From Epiperipatus broadwayi (Eukaryota > Onychophora > Udeonychophora > Euonychophora > Peripatidae), in NCBI GenBank assembly GCA_028023455.1, contig JAQFVV010012535.1:2172001-2236000 (forward strand): 64,000 nt of DNA, written 5' to 3'. Below, piece after piece: positions 44,991-58,900 of this stretch. A model generated the notes under the pieces. The model saw only the letters and a list, made by a program, of their open reading frames with translations, searched no databases and was not told where the DNA came from. Position numbers and translations under genes: made by a program. Each line of letters starts with the position of its first letter. The first letter of the stretch is position 1.

Positions 44991-46942
44991 ATCATAATAT
45001 ATATGCACATACAATATTTGAGAATTTTTCAAATGTTCAGATGTAAAATGTATATAGCATATATCTTTTCATTTTCCCTTCTAAATACTTATTTATATTG
45101 TGTTTTTTCTACTATTAATTCTTTTTTTTTTACCCAACATTTTTTTAAATGGGGGGGGGGGTATTAATTTCTCCTTTCCTCTTTATTATTTATATCATTA
45201 AAGTCGTCGTGGAGTTGAAAATTATTGTAGATAGAAATTGATCTTAATTTAAATTTTGCTTATTTTCAATTCTCAGAGTAAATTGTCTAAAAATTGATCT
45301 GCTGCATTTACGTTCTTTCATTATGAAAGAATTGTCAAGCTTTTTGTTTCTGTCATGCGTTTTTTTGTTTCTGATTCTAAGCAGCATTCACTTATTGACT
45401 CCCACACAAAATTCTATTGCTGTTGTCTCTAGAAGGTAGAAGTGGGGGGAAAATAGAGAAATGTCAAATTCTCCAATATTTTTTATGTGTTTTTTTTTTT
45501 TTTTAAATTTACTTTGTGACATTTGATCTGTAGTTTGTTCAAAGCCTGATAAGCTTTTTGTTCCTTTTAAAATTAATTTGATTTTTTTTTTTTAGACTGA
45601 TGAAAGAGAAAGATTGATTTTAGAATTTTTTATTATTATTATAAAATAATCTTTGATTCTTTAACTGAAAGAGCTACAGCAAAAACAACTGAACTGCTAA
45701 TATTAATTACTGTATTGTGGAACACTGTGAAGCAATAAGGTCACGATTTATTCTTAAGCACGTATATGTATGTCCTTATGTTTACATATACATTGCCTGA
45801 TATATAAAATTACCTCACTTAGAATAGTATGCTTGAACAGCTAGCAAATCAGAAAATGAATTATGCAAAATTACTAAAAGTTAGCAAGCCATAATAAATA
45901 CAAGCTAGGTCTATTATGGTTAGAGGACAAAACATAGATTTAATCTAGATTGGTTAGCTGAGTGACATGAAAAAGGGGGAAATATTATTGTAATAAAATA
46001 GGTCTTTATTAGACATCGTACTCCAAAGGTGCTGAAATCTTGTTTTATCTTTAGTTTTATCATAGCCACAAAATTAATTTTATTATTAGTACTAAAGGAT
46101 ATATTAACACATACTATCTATTTTTATAAGAGATATTTGTCTACATATATTTGTATATTTTGGTATAAATCTATAAATGTGAATATCTTCAATGAACTAA
46201 TGTTATATATCTATTTTTACTTAAATAGTGATACAAGTTCCAAAAGGTCTGCAAATGAATATTTAATTGTATCCAAAATTTTTCTTATTCAGTTTAAAGC
46301 TGTAATTATTTATCTAAATAATCAGAAAATAAAAAAATAAAAATTTCCAGGTTTTTACAAATTATTACATCCATATAATAATAACAATAATTAATTTTTT
46401 TTTTATAGATTTCAATTAAAATTAGCCACTAAAAAAACGTAATTTATTATGCAAAGATTTTTTTATCATACATTTTTCTCTTATATCATCACTCATTCCT
46501 ATTTGCTATGAAGTTTAATGTCGCTCATCTCAGCATAGCATTATTGAGTTCTATTTGTTATAATATTTACTGTCTTTCATCTGGAAGTTATATAACTTAG
46601 TTTTTTTTCCACCAGAGTCCTCTGCTTTACTTAAAACTGTGATATGATAAAAAAAAATTCTGCTGATAGTTTTTGATAGAATTTCTAGAAATATTCAGTT
46701 TAAAATTTGTAGTTGAATTTTTTTCATACTTAAATATTACTTATATCTAAAGAAATACAAAGTTTTATCTTAAATGACATTTATGGAAACAAACAAACAA
46801 ACAAACAAAAAAAAGACAGTATTTTTGTTTTTTACTTTTATTTATCCATAGATATACTGATGCATCTATACTTTTACTCTTGTATAATTTATTCTGATAT
46901 GTGATTTTATCCAGCGTCAATAAAACTTGTACTTCTATTTTA
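44991..46942. other. AT-rich DNA, nothing recognised
   Basis: Includes a G-run at about 45152-45162 and a poly-T near 45490. The open frame 46029-46340 has AT-driven composition and no motif. Confidence 0.45.
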
Positions 46943-47071
46943 AAATATATTTTTTCCATATGTTATAGCATTGGCCGGGACGCGAACCCACACCCGTCTG
47001 CAACCAACTACTTGCTTGCAATGCGGGTGCGATGACCTCTCGGCTAACAACGCTTGACAAATATATTTTTT
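46943..47071 (-). mobile_element. tRNA-derived SINE, family 1, with 13-bp target duplication
   Basis: The body 46956-47058 on the minus strand begins GTCAAGCGTTGTTAGCCGAG, has a B box GGTTCGCGTCCC, and ends AATGCTATAACATATGG. AAATATATTTTTT is present on both sides (46943-46955 and 47059-47071), a perfect duplication that fixes the ends of the element. Confidence 0.85.
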
Positions 47072-47186
47072 ATATCTTTTAGTTTATTGATATTCAAAAT
47101 GATCGCTTGAGGGCACAGAAAAAAAAAACTATTTTTTAAATCTTTAATCAGGGTGGCATAAGCCAAAGGCTATCTGGCATCAGTAA

Positions 47187-47222
47187 CTGGGGGGGGGGGG
47201 GGGCCCGTTTTTTTTTTTTTTT
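47187..47222. repeat. Poly-G / poly-T junction
   Basis: A run of about 15 G, then CCCG, then about 17 T. Length of such runs is unreliable in most assemblies. Confidence 0.8.
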
Positions 47223-48920
47223 GAGATTATTAGCTTGTATCTTAGGATATGCAAAAACACATTTACACATTAGCTTAATACAAAAATTTATATAACAATT
47301 CAATCTTTTATGAAACTGTTTCAGTTTTCTGTTTCCTTCTTACCATTCTTCTGCTATTTGTGATAAGAATGATTAAACCTAAGATTTGTAGTTTATTACT
47401 AAGGTCTGTTGTTATGGCTTGTAGTTTTATTCAACCCCCTCCCTTCCCTTCCATGTATTTTATGTTGTTTTAGGAGTACTAATCCATAGACTTCTCTTGT
47501 AAGCTCAAATAATTAATTGATATTAAGACACTAATACTACACCCAAAATCATATATTAGTTTCTCGCTATATTAATGAGGAACATTGGATTTACAGTAGT
47601 TGGCACTGGAGTAAAGAAAAAGAAATGGAATGCTGATTTTGAAAGCAAGCTGGGAGAGTGATGTCATAGTTTGTTTAATTCATTTTATATTGTTATATCA
47701 GTTCATAGCAATTTATTGTTATTTCTTTTTTTTTTTTTCATTTTAAATAGATATTAAACATCTATCTAAAATAAATAATTTGATGTGTTATCTGTCAGTG
47801 AGCTAATTGAGCGTGAGCTTTATATATTATGACAATTTTGTCATGAGTATGTGTGCATAGATTTACAAAGCAAAAAAAAAGTAGTCAAAAAGAATTTCTG
47901 ATATGTTTTTTTAGCAAGGTCAAGAAATGAAATTTCATTTGCTTATGTTTAAACTTTTATATAAATATATCTTTTAAATAATATATTTAAATCATTATAA
48001 CTTGAAAAAGAAAGCAAATTGTTTTAAATACTATTCTTAGTTGTAAAATTTTTGATAAAGTTTCAGCTTAATTAAAATGGAAGAATGTTTAAATAATTGT
48101 ACAGTATTAGTAAAAGTGAAGGCAGATTATTACATGAGTTTAGTAAGTTTGGAAAACAATATAGCTATGTGAAAATATTTAATTGAAAACACTTTTTCTT
48201 AAGTAGAATGAAATGTATTTTTTGAGGAAATCTTATGAAGGTCAGAGCAAATTAAATTAATTCAGCTAATGTAATTATTTTCTGATAATATTTTCATTTA
48301 ATATCAAAGTAGACTGAAAGGAGAGCTAAGCTAAATTATCCTATCCTCTGAATGCATTATTAAGTCAAAACTATGTAAAGACTAACTGCCCATATTTGGA
48401 AGAATGGTCATTCTCTCATCATGCTTTGTTGAAGATTAACTTTTTTACATTGGTAAAGGGAAACTTAAAGCACTATTAGCCAAAACTTACCTCCAATGGA
48501 AAATTATTGAATTTATGTTGAACATTAAGAAAAGCTACAGTATTGGAAATAAATTCATATTCCCCTGAATATTTTCCAATTTATTCAAATAAATCTACCA
48601 TAATGATATTTTTAGTTAACATAAGTTTATTTAAATATGCAATTCTTTATTTAACAGAAGAATATTTAACACTAGTAATTATATTAAAATTCTAATATTT
48701 TCTTATCACATAATTTTGTATTTCAAGTAAATGCATGAAATTAACATATACATACTGCACAAACAAAATAAGTAGAGTATTATTTTAAAAAAATGAGTTA
48801 TTTTACTAACTGCTACTTCAGGTCTTTCTAGTCTAGTGTATATGTAAACGAAATTGCACAAATGTATTCAAATAGAATCATTATACAAAGAAATCGTTTT
48901 CCTTTTGGTTATTTAAACAA
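47223..48920. other. AT-rich DNA, nothing recognised
   Basis: No coding or repeat structure recognised. Confidence 0.5.
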
Positions 48921-49015
48921 AGGTTGAGTGGTCAGCACAACTGCCTTACAAGCAGTTGTCCCGAGTTAGTGGGTTCGCTTCCCAGCTGATGCTATGACAC
49001 ATGAGAAAAAAAAAA
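48921..49015 (+). mobile_element. tRNA-derived SINE, family 2
   Basis: AGGTTGAGTGGTCAGCACAA with CTGCCTTACAAGCAGTTGTC, B box GGTTCGCTTCCC at 48972 and tail GATGCTATGACACATGAGAA. Close to the 13815 copy. No target duplication was seen. Confidence 0.72.
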
Positions 49016-50818
49016 GGAAGAGTAAAGAGAGAGAAAGAGAGAAGTATAAAGGAAAGAATCTGTGTCAGTTTTGATCTTGTTTAAAACTTCATCAGAACTT
49101 ATTTATTGAATCTAAAAATAAATAAATTATTTCTTGTATTTTTAAATAATTACATTTTATTTAAATCTCTTTAATGTTGTGTATATTTGTTAATTATTTT
49201 TTAAGAATGTATTCTTTGTTAATATATTAAACTTATCTGAGCTTTTATTCAATTTGAGAAGACTCCAAATATATATAGAAAAATGAATACTGAGGATGCG
49301 AGGTTCTAGACTTAATGTCATTTTTAACTTAATCACAGAGTAATTTGGATGTTTTCTTGGGGACCTAAGTAAAGGCTGCCACCCTAGTAAAGTAATGTTT
49401 GACTAATATACAAAGTAGACATGTTCCATGAATATATTTTCTATTTATTTGTGAGAATCTAGTTTTATAATTATTTTACTCTCTTTTTTTTGCTCTTACT
49501 TTCATTACTGAAATCAATATTGTTATTTGTATTTTGTGTGATCATCATCACCACTGTTATTATTGTGACCAGATTATTACATAATGGTCATTGTGGTAAA
49601 TTTTACCCATATAGATGGCTGTTCAATTGTGAGGATTGAATAGATATCCTTTGATATCATTCCTTATCATCACATTATAATTTCACAATATTCTATAACA
49701 ATATATTACTTTTATTAATGTTAACTACCTTTAATATGTAGTACAGAAAATCCTTTATAAATCAAGCTTTCTATAATCATTTTAATAAACTTGCAAGTAA
49801 TGCCTTCCCATGTTAATGTACTAACCAGATGAAAAAATCTACTTTTATTCTTTTCCCAAGATTTTATATGGGTAACAGATTAATCATTATTATTTCATAA
49901 AGGTGAAAGTGGATTCATTTTTCATCTGAATAGTAGATTGTTAGAAGAGGGAATTATTTGCAAGATTATTAAAATGATTAGAAAGTCTGACTATAGTGTG
50001 ACCATAAGAAATTTACTATTTCAGAAATATTAATGTACATTCTAAGTGCTACATATATATTTTTCATTTTGTTAAAATTAACAGTATTTATTTCTCCATT
50101 GCTATTTCACTGGACTAATATGTTGCATTAGTGATAATCTTAGCACATTTGAAGATTGTTACTTCAGAAATATTATATTATTTTATGTAGAATTTGAATA
50201 AGTGAAATCATTCAGTGCTGAACAGATTACTGTCACAAAGAAAATCATGTTAAATACTAATACTTTATTAATAAATTATTATTTAAATAGAACTTAACAA
50301 AGTTGCTAATGAATCTATCTTTGAAATCAAAATTGCTGATATTTTGTTAATACCTAAGATACCCCAAAACCACATGCTAGTAAATAAGAAATAATTACAT
50401 ATCAAATAATACTTTATACAAAAAATAGATGGAAGTAAACCATTGGATGAATATTCATAAAAATAATGCATTTTTTCTAGCATCATCATATTGCAGTCTT
50501 ATTTTTTGTTTTTATAATCAGTGCATTAACTCTCATTCAATCACCCAAATAAATTGGTTACCATTATTCTCTAGCCAATAACTGAATAGCCAGCTGGATT
50601 TTATATAGGCTGATTATTAAGTAAAAAAATAATCCTAAGCATTGGGAATTCTTTACAATGCTTTAAAAAGTAATCACATTTATAATTTGTATCCAAATTA
50701 TTAAAATAATTTAAATTGGAATACAATGACATAGGGTATCGTAAAACAAACCAGACAATGTTATGTATGACTCCTCAAGTATTAGAGACTGATTGATGAT
50801 TAAAATATGGTAATAAAT
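49016..50818. other. AT-rich DNA, nothing recognised
   Basis: A short GA-rich stretch follows the SINE. No genes or repeats recognised. Confidence 0.5.
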
Positions 50819-51062
50819 AAATAGTCTATCTGTATTTTTATATTAGACTATTTCAATCATCTAATATGTGTGTCGAATGTCTTGAGAAAAGTTTAATTTT
50901 AGTTAAATATTCCAAATGCATTCAACTGTTAGTAATATCACAGCAATTAAATTTTTCTAAAGACATTCAACACACATATTAGATGATGGAAATAGTCCAA
51001 TATAAAAATATAGCTAGAACACCATCATCATAAACCTTCAGAAAAACACAAAATAGTCTATC
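50819..51062. mobile_element. Palindromic PLE-1 derivative B
   Basis: 50831-51050 is an inverted duplicate of the outer PLE-1 arm (left TGTATTTTTATATTAGACTA, right its complement) with only CTGTTAGTAATATCACAGCA between the arms. The extension is on the right side here. AAATAGTCTATC flanks it exactly on both sides (50819-50830 and 51051-51062). The perfect 12-bp duplication shows it inserted as this unit. Confidence 0.85.
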
Positions 51063-51269
51063 ATTTGCTCCATTAATGGTTAAGATTTATTATACGTTTT
51101 TATTTAATTTATTAAAAAAAAAAATTTCTAATTTTTAATGAATAAAATCTTTTAACACTCTTTCTACTCACCTCCCAATTTTCAATCTAATTTAAATTTT
51201 GCATACAGATATATTTCTGATGATAATATATATTTTTACAGTTTTTTAGCATAAAAAAAAATGAGAGGA

Positions 51270-51700
51270 AATTTAAATTTTTGAGTTTATTTACAGTATT
51301 GATGCTAGGATCCAGCAGCACTTCTTGTAATTTTAGAATTAAGTGATTCATTGTAAACTGAATCACGTGACTTTTTATTATATATTTTTATTTAACTTGC
51401 TCTGTTTTTTAGTTGTTCTGTTTAGATGAAATCTAATTTAAAAATTCTCATTTCACTAATTCAATGTTACATATATAAAATTTAAAAAAAGGTAATCAAG
51501 AAATGCTTTTTATTCACATAATTGCATTCAAATGTAAAAAAAGTAATAATATTTTCCTCAGCTTTCACAAATAAAAGTGTGGAATACTCATGAATCTTAA
51601 TTTCACTTTCTATAACTATTTATGGGGTTCTTATCCAGCAAGAATTACAATTTAATAATTTAAACTTAATATTTTTCATTGTTTTTCTACATAAAAAGAA
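51270..51700 (+). repeat. Dispersed repeat, longest copy
   Basis: Parts of this segment recur at 59350-59600 (GATYCYAGYAGSAYTT... TTTGTAATTTWARAATTAA), at 60480-60640 (AAAAATTACAATTTAAYAWTT near the end) and inverted at 60715-60815. It has no ORF and no tRNA-like start. It may be a non-autonomous element of unknown class. Confidence 0.6.
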
Positions 51701-53312
51701 TTTTTTTAAATTGCTTTTATATTTTGTTTTGTATTATTGTTTTCATTTTGTATTTTATATCTATATATCCTAATGTTATGCTGTATACTATTAGAATTAA
51801 TTTATCTTCAGTGTTCTTAATTACTCAATGATTTTCACTGTGTACTTAATTTCATATTACATTTTGGCCTTTTCAGTGGTTTTTGTTAATGTTTACATTG
51901 CTACAATTATAACACTTCATTTATATTTATTCCATACTGTTGGAATTATTCCAATGTGCATGATCGGTAATTAAGATTTGGATAATTGATGTAATTGTTG
52001 GGATTGTATGTTTATACCCAACTTTGATTTATATAGTTAATTACTTTCCTTGTATTATGTCTTGATTGTGAGTAAAGTATATGTTGAAAGATAAAATATT
52101 AAGGTATATGTTATAAATATTAAAAATTTTGTATAGAGGTTCAAGTATTGTAATCACACCACTTTTGGAATATAAAAAAATAGAAGCACCAAAACTACCT
52201 ATTAATCACCTACTTTGTAAATTTTCTAATCATATTTATCTTAATGATTTTTAAAGTTTAAATTTTAATTAAAAAAAATATATATTTTTTTTTAAGTTGC
52301 CATTTATAATTTTTTTTTTTTTTATGTCTTAGATATAAAATGATTTTCTCAGCAGATCAGTTTGTTTCAGACATGTTAAAATATCATCTACATAATTTTG
52401 ATATTAGGATATCTGGCAAAATTTCTTATTACTTTTGTTCAAGTGTACATATTGCAAAAAAGTTTGACTTCTTTTTTAATAAATTAAATGTTTATTAAAT
52501 GTAAATGTTTACTTGTGAAGAATATACAATATCAGTTTTGAAATTATTTATTAAAATAATTTCATATTTTCATTAGTGATTAAATTTATTAGATTAATAA
52601 GAAAATCCAAAGAACAATTTTTCTATAATTCTTTAATTCACTTAATTTTATATCTAAAACAATCAATTCCACAGTTCAATTAAAAATATTATCACTGAAA
52701 GATTCACCAAAGCAAATCTTTTTTAAAATGTTAATGTATCATATTAAAGTTGCTGTTCTTATTAATAACTTAGCTTTGTGCTTGAATGCTTAAAAATCAT
52801 TTTGAATTGTTTTAACAAGTTCTGATAAAGAGAATCATATTGTTTAGAAATAATAGATCTACCTATGTCAGAACTGTGAAACTTCCTGCCAACTGCTTTA
52901 TGTGTGTTTAATAAAAATGCCCATAGAACTAACACTCTGATTCCTATGTTTTTTTTTCTGAAATAGCTTTTTCTTCAAACACATTTTTAACAGCAGTTAA
53001 TACTTGACTTATTTCACATGAATTATTTAAGCTCTGACATATATTTTATGGAAAGAATTAGTGTAATTATCACGTAATAAAACCTGTCTAGGAAAGATAG
53101 CGATAAGACCATGCAAGAGTTTTTATGAAGTAAAATTTTTTCATAGCCATTTTAATTCATATTTTTGTGATATTTCACCATAAATTTCTACTTTCAAATA
53201 AAGTTAGAGTCTATTTATATTAACTGCATTTCATGACTTTTAATTGTGAACAATTTAGATCATTTGTATTATCACTGCCAAATAAAATTTATCAGAATAT
53301 ATTTTAAAAGAC
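51701..53312. other. AT-rich DNA, nothing recognised
   Basis: No feature supported. Confidence 0.5.
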
Positions 53313-53317
53313 ATATT

Positions 53318-55987
53318 GTAACGGTAAGAATTGTCCTTCCACTTGTCCCTCCACGTAACAAAATCCAGAACACAGGCAAAATATACTAAAGCTGGTCGAA
53401 TCTAGATGGTAAGATCCAGAATCCTGCCAACATTCAATCCTTTCATCTCTGTTAAATGATTTAATATCTTATGGATGACATTTCTCAAGGTACACATGCA
53501 TTCAATTTAACCACGGTCCGGCAGTCGCACCAGGGTAGAACAAGATACTCATAAAATTACTAAATTAACACTGAATTGGTAAGATATACACACATACTAC
53601 TAAGTGAACCGTTACTATAATAATGATTAATTACGAAATCTAATAGAGTGGTCTACATATATAATGATGTATGTAGAAATAAATATAGAGTTGGATGAAA
53701 ATGAATTCACAGACAATAAGGATATGAAAACTAGTTATATTTTAAATAATATTAATTTAATAAAGACAATAACAGATATTAAAACTAAAATGTCCAAAAT
53801 TATATAGTTGGAATGTGAAAGATTAAGCTTGCAGGTGTTACATAGCTAATGAGATTATATGCTACATGTTATGTCATTATAAGTGTTCACTAAAGTGTTG
53901 TGTGGTATTCAAGTCTATGCCTATATTAATATGCCAAATTTCCCGCTCTTCTGTAGTCCGCTAAATCATATAGAACTTAATAGCCAAAGTTACATAACTA
54001 ACTTAATAGCACTCCAAGGCGTCTATATATCAGGTTAAGTTGAGTACATAATCAGGCTCAGAGATACGCAGCTTAGCGTGTTAACCTAGATTAGGATATA
54101 TACTAACACTGAATAAGCATTTAATATAAAGGGAGAGAAAACTAGGTTATTCTAGGTTTACTTATATACACTATGGCACATATTAAAATATTAATAAAAC
54201 TAGAAAGTGCAAATGGGTCATTATTCATGGGCTTCAACATCAAATGCTCGGTGCCTTAAGACCGAACAACTTGCTATGAATAAGAACAGTAGTAGTTCAA
54301 GAAGTTGGATAAGCATTTATATGGATAATCTGGACCCTTGTGTCCCAGTTCTAAAAGAGTTTGCTTTACCCGAACGAAGTGGATAAGTGTGACCTTCGCC
54401 AGCAACTCATCAAGAAACCTGCAGCAAGCAGTTAATGTACATAGTGTACTTAGTAAGGACACATCTGCAGCTTATACATATATCATGCAAATATGTAGAA
54501 TTATCTTAGCGTGCATTAAAAATAGATAGTGTCTATTTGCATATCTATACAACCCAGTTCTCAAGTTTAGTATTTCAAATATACTATTTAGGGACTAAGT
54601 TAATTAGTAACCTAGTTTAAGATTATCACCTGTGTTTCCAGTATATATAAATCTAAGGAGGACAAAGCATATTTGAGGGGCAATTACTGACAAAACATTA
54701 GAAATACATTTTGATAATATCTCTGTGGCTAGTTCCTATGATGTACAAGTTACATATATAGAGAGTTATAATTTATAACTAGAGTTGAGCAAACTACAAT
54801 TTTAACTAGAACACTACTGATTTACTATAATATTAATACACAAAATTAATCAGTAAAACAATAACATGATCTCGAAACGGTGAGTGGGAGAAGTAGTAAT
54901 TCAATTATTTAATATTTATTATCGCAAAGATTTGAAATTATCTTCGCAGAGAAATAGGCTAAAATTATACATATATATATATATACTCACGGTTTCGAGT
55001 TATTTGGTATATTAAATACATGTAATATTAAAATGTTAAAATTATAGAATAAATTGAATAGATCAAGAATAGGCATAAAAGACTGCAGAAAATTATACAT
55101 ATAGTTTAAAATAGATTATTATAGTTTTACATTTTAAGAGAGAATTTAACACTATAAGTTTTATAGTCAGACAAGATGCAGATATTAGTGTTTAACAGCT
55201 TTCTTTACAGATTTTAGAAAATGTGTTTTTTATAAAGGCAGGTTTGATAAATAGCTAGCTTCAAATAGATAACTGAGAGTTATAGTTTATGAACAGAGCT
55301 CTGTAGAAATTGATCACTTTACCATTTAGTTGTCCTCATTGCAGTTCTGGGCATATGGGGACGATAAGTTTGACACTTTTCAGAGATGTTTGATGTTAAT
55401 GGAGGTTCCTCTAGCTGATGTAGCTCATTGTATTTTGTATGATCATTCTTCTTCCATCCCAGCAAGGAGAAGGCGATAGGCTATTACCCACTTACCCCAC
55501 CATTTCACAGATAAAACGAGCATGGGTTCAGCTTATAATTCACTTATTATATATATAACTGATCTTTTGGCTACAAAACTTGAGCTATTTATATTTTTCT
55601 TAATTCTGACCGCCTGGTTGTTTACAAGCTTGACCACAGTTGAGAAACCCCATTAATTTATTTTAGAAAAACCTATTTAATTACTAAAACTAATTTAAAT
55701 TCCGTTTTTCTACCTTTTCCGCCCTTGGTTTATTATTACAACTCTGTAAAATTCTGAGAATTGTCATTAAAATTTTGGATTTATAAAATTAAGTTCATGC
55801 TATATTAAGATTACTGTGGTGACCTAATTAAAAGTTGTTTATAACTAAAACTAAAAGCCGCATTAAAATAAACTGTAAAATTGACTAATAATTGAGACTA
55901 AAATATTTTTTAAACTCGCAATCTTTTTAAAATGAACACATATCTGTAATATATACATATACTATTAAATTACAGACTTTCTGTTCA
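53318..55987. mobile_element. Possible solo LTR of a Gypsy-like element
   Basis: A 2.7 kb block of distinctly less AT-rich composition, starting TGTAACGGTAAG and ending TTTCTGTTCA. Both ends resemble those of the 82-7113 LTR (TGTAACCGG and ATCTGTTTCA), and the length is similar. CATAT occurs at 53313-53317 and 55986-55990, which would be a 5-bp target duplication if the element ends two bases earlier. There is no ORF above 63 codons. It contains an imperfect long-range inverted repeat (54873-55005). The second LTR and interior are absent from the window. Confidence 0.4.
54873..55005. repeat. Inverted repeat within the LTR-like block
   Basis: CTCGAAACGGTGAGT and ACTCACGGTTTCGAG are inverted copies with one mismatch, separated by about 100 bp. 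Confidence 0.75.
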
Positions 55988-55990
55988 TAT

Positions 55991-58900
55991 ATATATATTG
56001 ATATATATAAGGTTGTTTAGATGGGTACTCTTGAGTGTCTAAACCTGGCATAGAGATAGGTGTGGGGGTAAAATACGTGAAACAGACAGGTGGATGAAAC
56101 TGACTGTTTCAATATAAATCTTCTGTCAAAACGTGTGTACATTTCATTCAAAAATTTTGTATGTTTACATTTAAGATTTTTTTTAAAATCAAAAATGTTC
56201 ATAATTGCATTTTTTTAAACTGTGAAAAACATTTTTTTTTTTTTCTGTGATTATCCATTTACTTTGAAAACTTTATTAATATCATAGTATTGATTGATTA
56301 TTATGAATATTAAAATAGACAATAATAATAATAATTTTGTTGTCTAATAAATTTCTTATAAATTGGGGAAGTTCCTCCTATGTATCATTTAGAAATTAAC
56401 AAAATAATCATCAAAATATAATGACCATGATTAAGCTAATGAAATTTAGTATACAATAATAATTTCAATAGATTTTTTCCCCCAGATAGGTAAAAAAAAA
56501 AAAAAAAAATACATAAAAATTTATTTTTTAATAATATATTTTAAATTTATTGACTTTTATTAGGTGTATACATACTATTTATATATTAACCCCTTGTGAT
56601 AATTTTATTCATTCTTACTTTTGTTAAAACAACCTTAATACATTTTTTAGTATGCTCCTTTATTTACATTTGCCACAGTTTTGTTCTCTGGAATGTCTTA
56701 ATATATGATTTTGTACAGCTACTTATTGATTTAGCTTTTTAAAAAGTTAAATAAATAAAAGTTATATTTATGATAATGCCTACTAGATATTATTTAAAAC
56801 TCATGGTAAAAGAGTGTATTAAATCATTTAATAATTATAAAAAGCAAATACATTTATTTTTTATTAAATAGAGTTTTTACCACTGTTTTGTGAGCTGAGT
56901 TCTTTTTACTGAACATAACTATTAGATTAATTCCATTGCGTGATATTTTAATCAAGATATATCTGAGTCATATCGTGTTTTTACATGGTAATTAACTATT
57001 AATAGATTTTTTATATAGTGATTTCACTGAGAACTAGTGGAAAGTTTTAAATGAATATTATTTAGTGACATTTCGTCAAGATTTTTAACAAGACAATCTC
57101 ATCTGGGTTGGGAGAAAAGTTTTGCATCTTACCAAAATTAAGTCCTATTTTAGCAAAGGTAGCATCTTGTGAATATGCCAAATTGAATAGTGCTTGTATT
57201 ATTGTTTAAGTTATCATGTTTGCATTTAAAATACATTGTTGTGATACTTTTTTTATATATAATATATTCAAACTTAATAAAAATGTTCAATATTCTTCAG
57301 AGATAATTTTTATTTACATAACATATTAATATTAATTTTTGATATTATGTGAATGTATTTTTTTATGGGGGATAATCTTCAGGCTTGTTAATAATTTTGG
57401 CCATTATTGTGATGATGATTATATCTTCTTCTGCCTTAATTAATCCAGATTATTTTATATCAAAATAAGACAGTTGTGTTTCAAGCAAAAGTTCAACTCT
57501 AATAATATCGGCATATTCATTTTCTTTGTATTTTTACAAATGTTTGTCAATACCACATACAAGTGCATAGCACTTGGCCCTTTCATTAAGTAAGAGATTC
57601 TTAGTTATGGGTTGAATGATTTAGATTTTTAAAACAATATTTAAAGAAATTATTTTATACGTCTGCCATTTTGAGAAAAATCAATTAATAATCCACTAGT
57701 TCTTTATTTAGATAATGTATTATAAAATCTTACAGTAATAAATTTTATATAATTATATTTATTATATACAATTTTAAATATGTGAAAAATTCCTTGAATA
57801 ATTACAAAAAATAATTCAGTCATCACATTTGACATTTTATTTACTTTATATATGCAGTTTTTAACAGCTTTAATTTTGCATTAAAATTATTTGATATATT
57901 TAAAAAAGTATATTTTTAAAAGTTTTTCTTTATAATATTGAATTTTGTGTAGTGATTTCATTTTCATAACTAAAAAAAAAAAAGAGAAAATAATTGGGGA
58001 AATAAGAATTTGTACTGAAATGTGAAGTGAGTCAGGTTTTAATAAACTGAAAATTTTAGAAATCATCTTCCATATACATTATTTTAAATGACAATGTTTT
58101 AAATAAATTATAAATTTATATTTTAGATTTAAGCATTTATAACACATTAAAATTAATGGTACAAAAGTTATAATTGATTTGCATGTATTTATGCAATCCA
58201 TTAATATTTTTAAAAACATTTTGTTTATAAATTGATATATTAAACAACTGTATTCAGCTAAAGTGAATTAATTTATTTTAATTTTATTAATTAATTTAAT
58301 GAATTATTTTAATAACTCTTATCGTTATTAATTGCTTTTAGCATAAAATTATTAAACATAAAACCTTTATAAAAGTTTATATAAATTTTTAATATAATAT
58401 AATGTAAATGCTAAAGAAAATGCATTTACAATTAAAGACATCATTTATTAATTTGGTTATCAAAAATTTGGTAAATTTTTGAATTGAGGCAAAATTATGA
58501 GGAAACTCTTTATATTTTTACAACTGTCAGACTTGATTATGCTAGAATCATTTACATTTTAATTAACATTTTTTTATTTAATCTTCAATAACATAAATAT
58601 TAATAATAAAAAAACAGCAACTTGTAAACAAGCATAGCCTTTCTAACTACAAGAAGGAAAAAATAAAGAAGGGAGAGTGAAAAAAAAAACTGTTCTAAAA
58701 ATAAGTTTTGCAATGACTATACCAAGCAATCTGTGAAACAAATAATTATATATATATTTGCTAATCCATTTTTTTGTTTGATATTTTGTAATGTTGTCTC
58801 TTTTAATTTTTTCAGCATAAAACTTCAGGAATACTTCAACAGTAATGTCTAATTGTAGATCTCTAATGTATCAATTATATATTACATTTTCTTAGGATGA

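Noticed and set aside
46029-46340. 103-codon ORF as a membrane protein gene
   Set aside because: The hydrophobic look follows from T-rich codons; no family motif or regulatory context.
54274-54529. Overlapping small ORFs on both strands
   Set aside because: They fall in the LTR-like block and have no recognisable domain.
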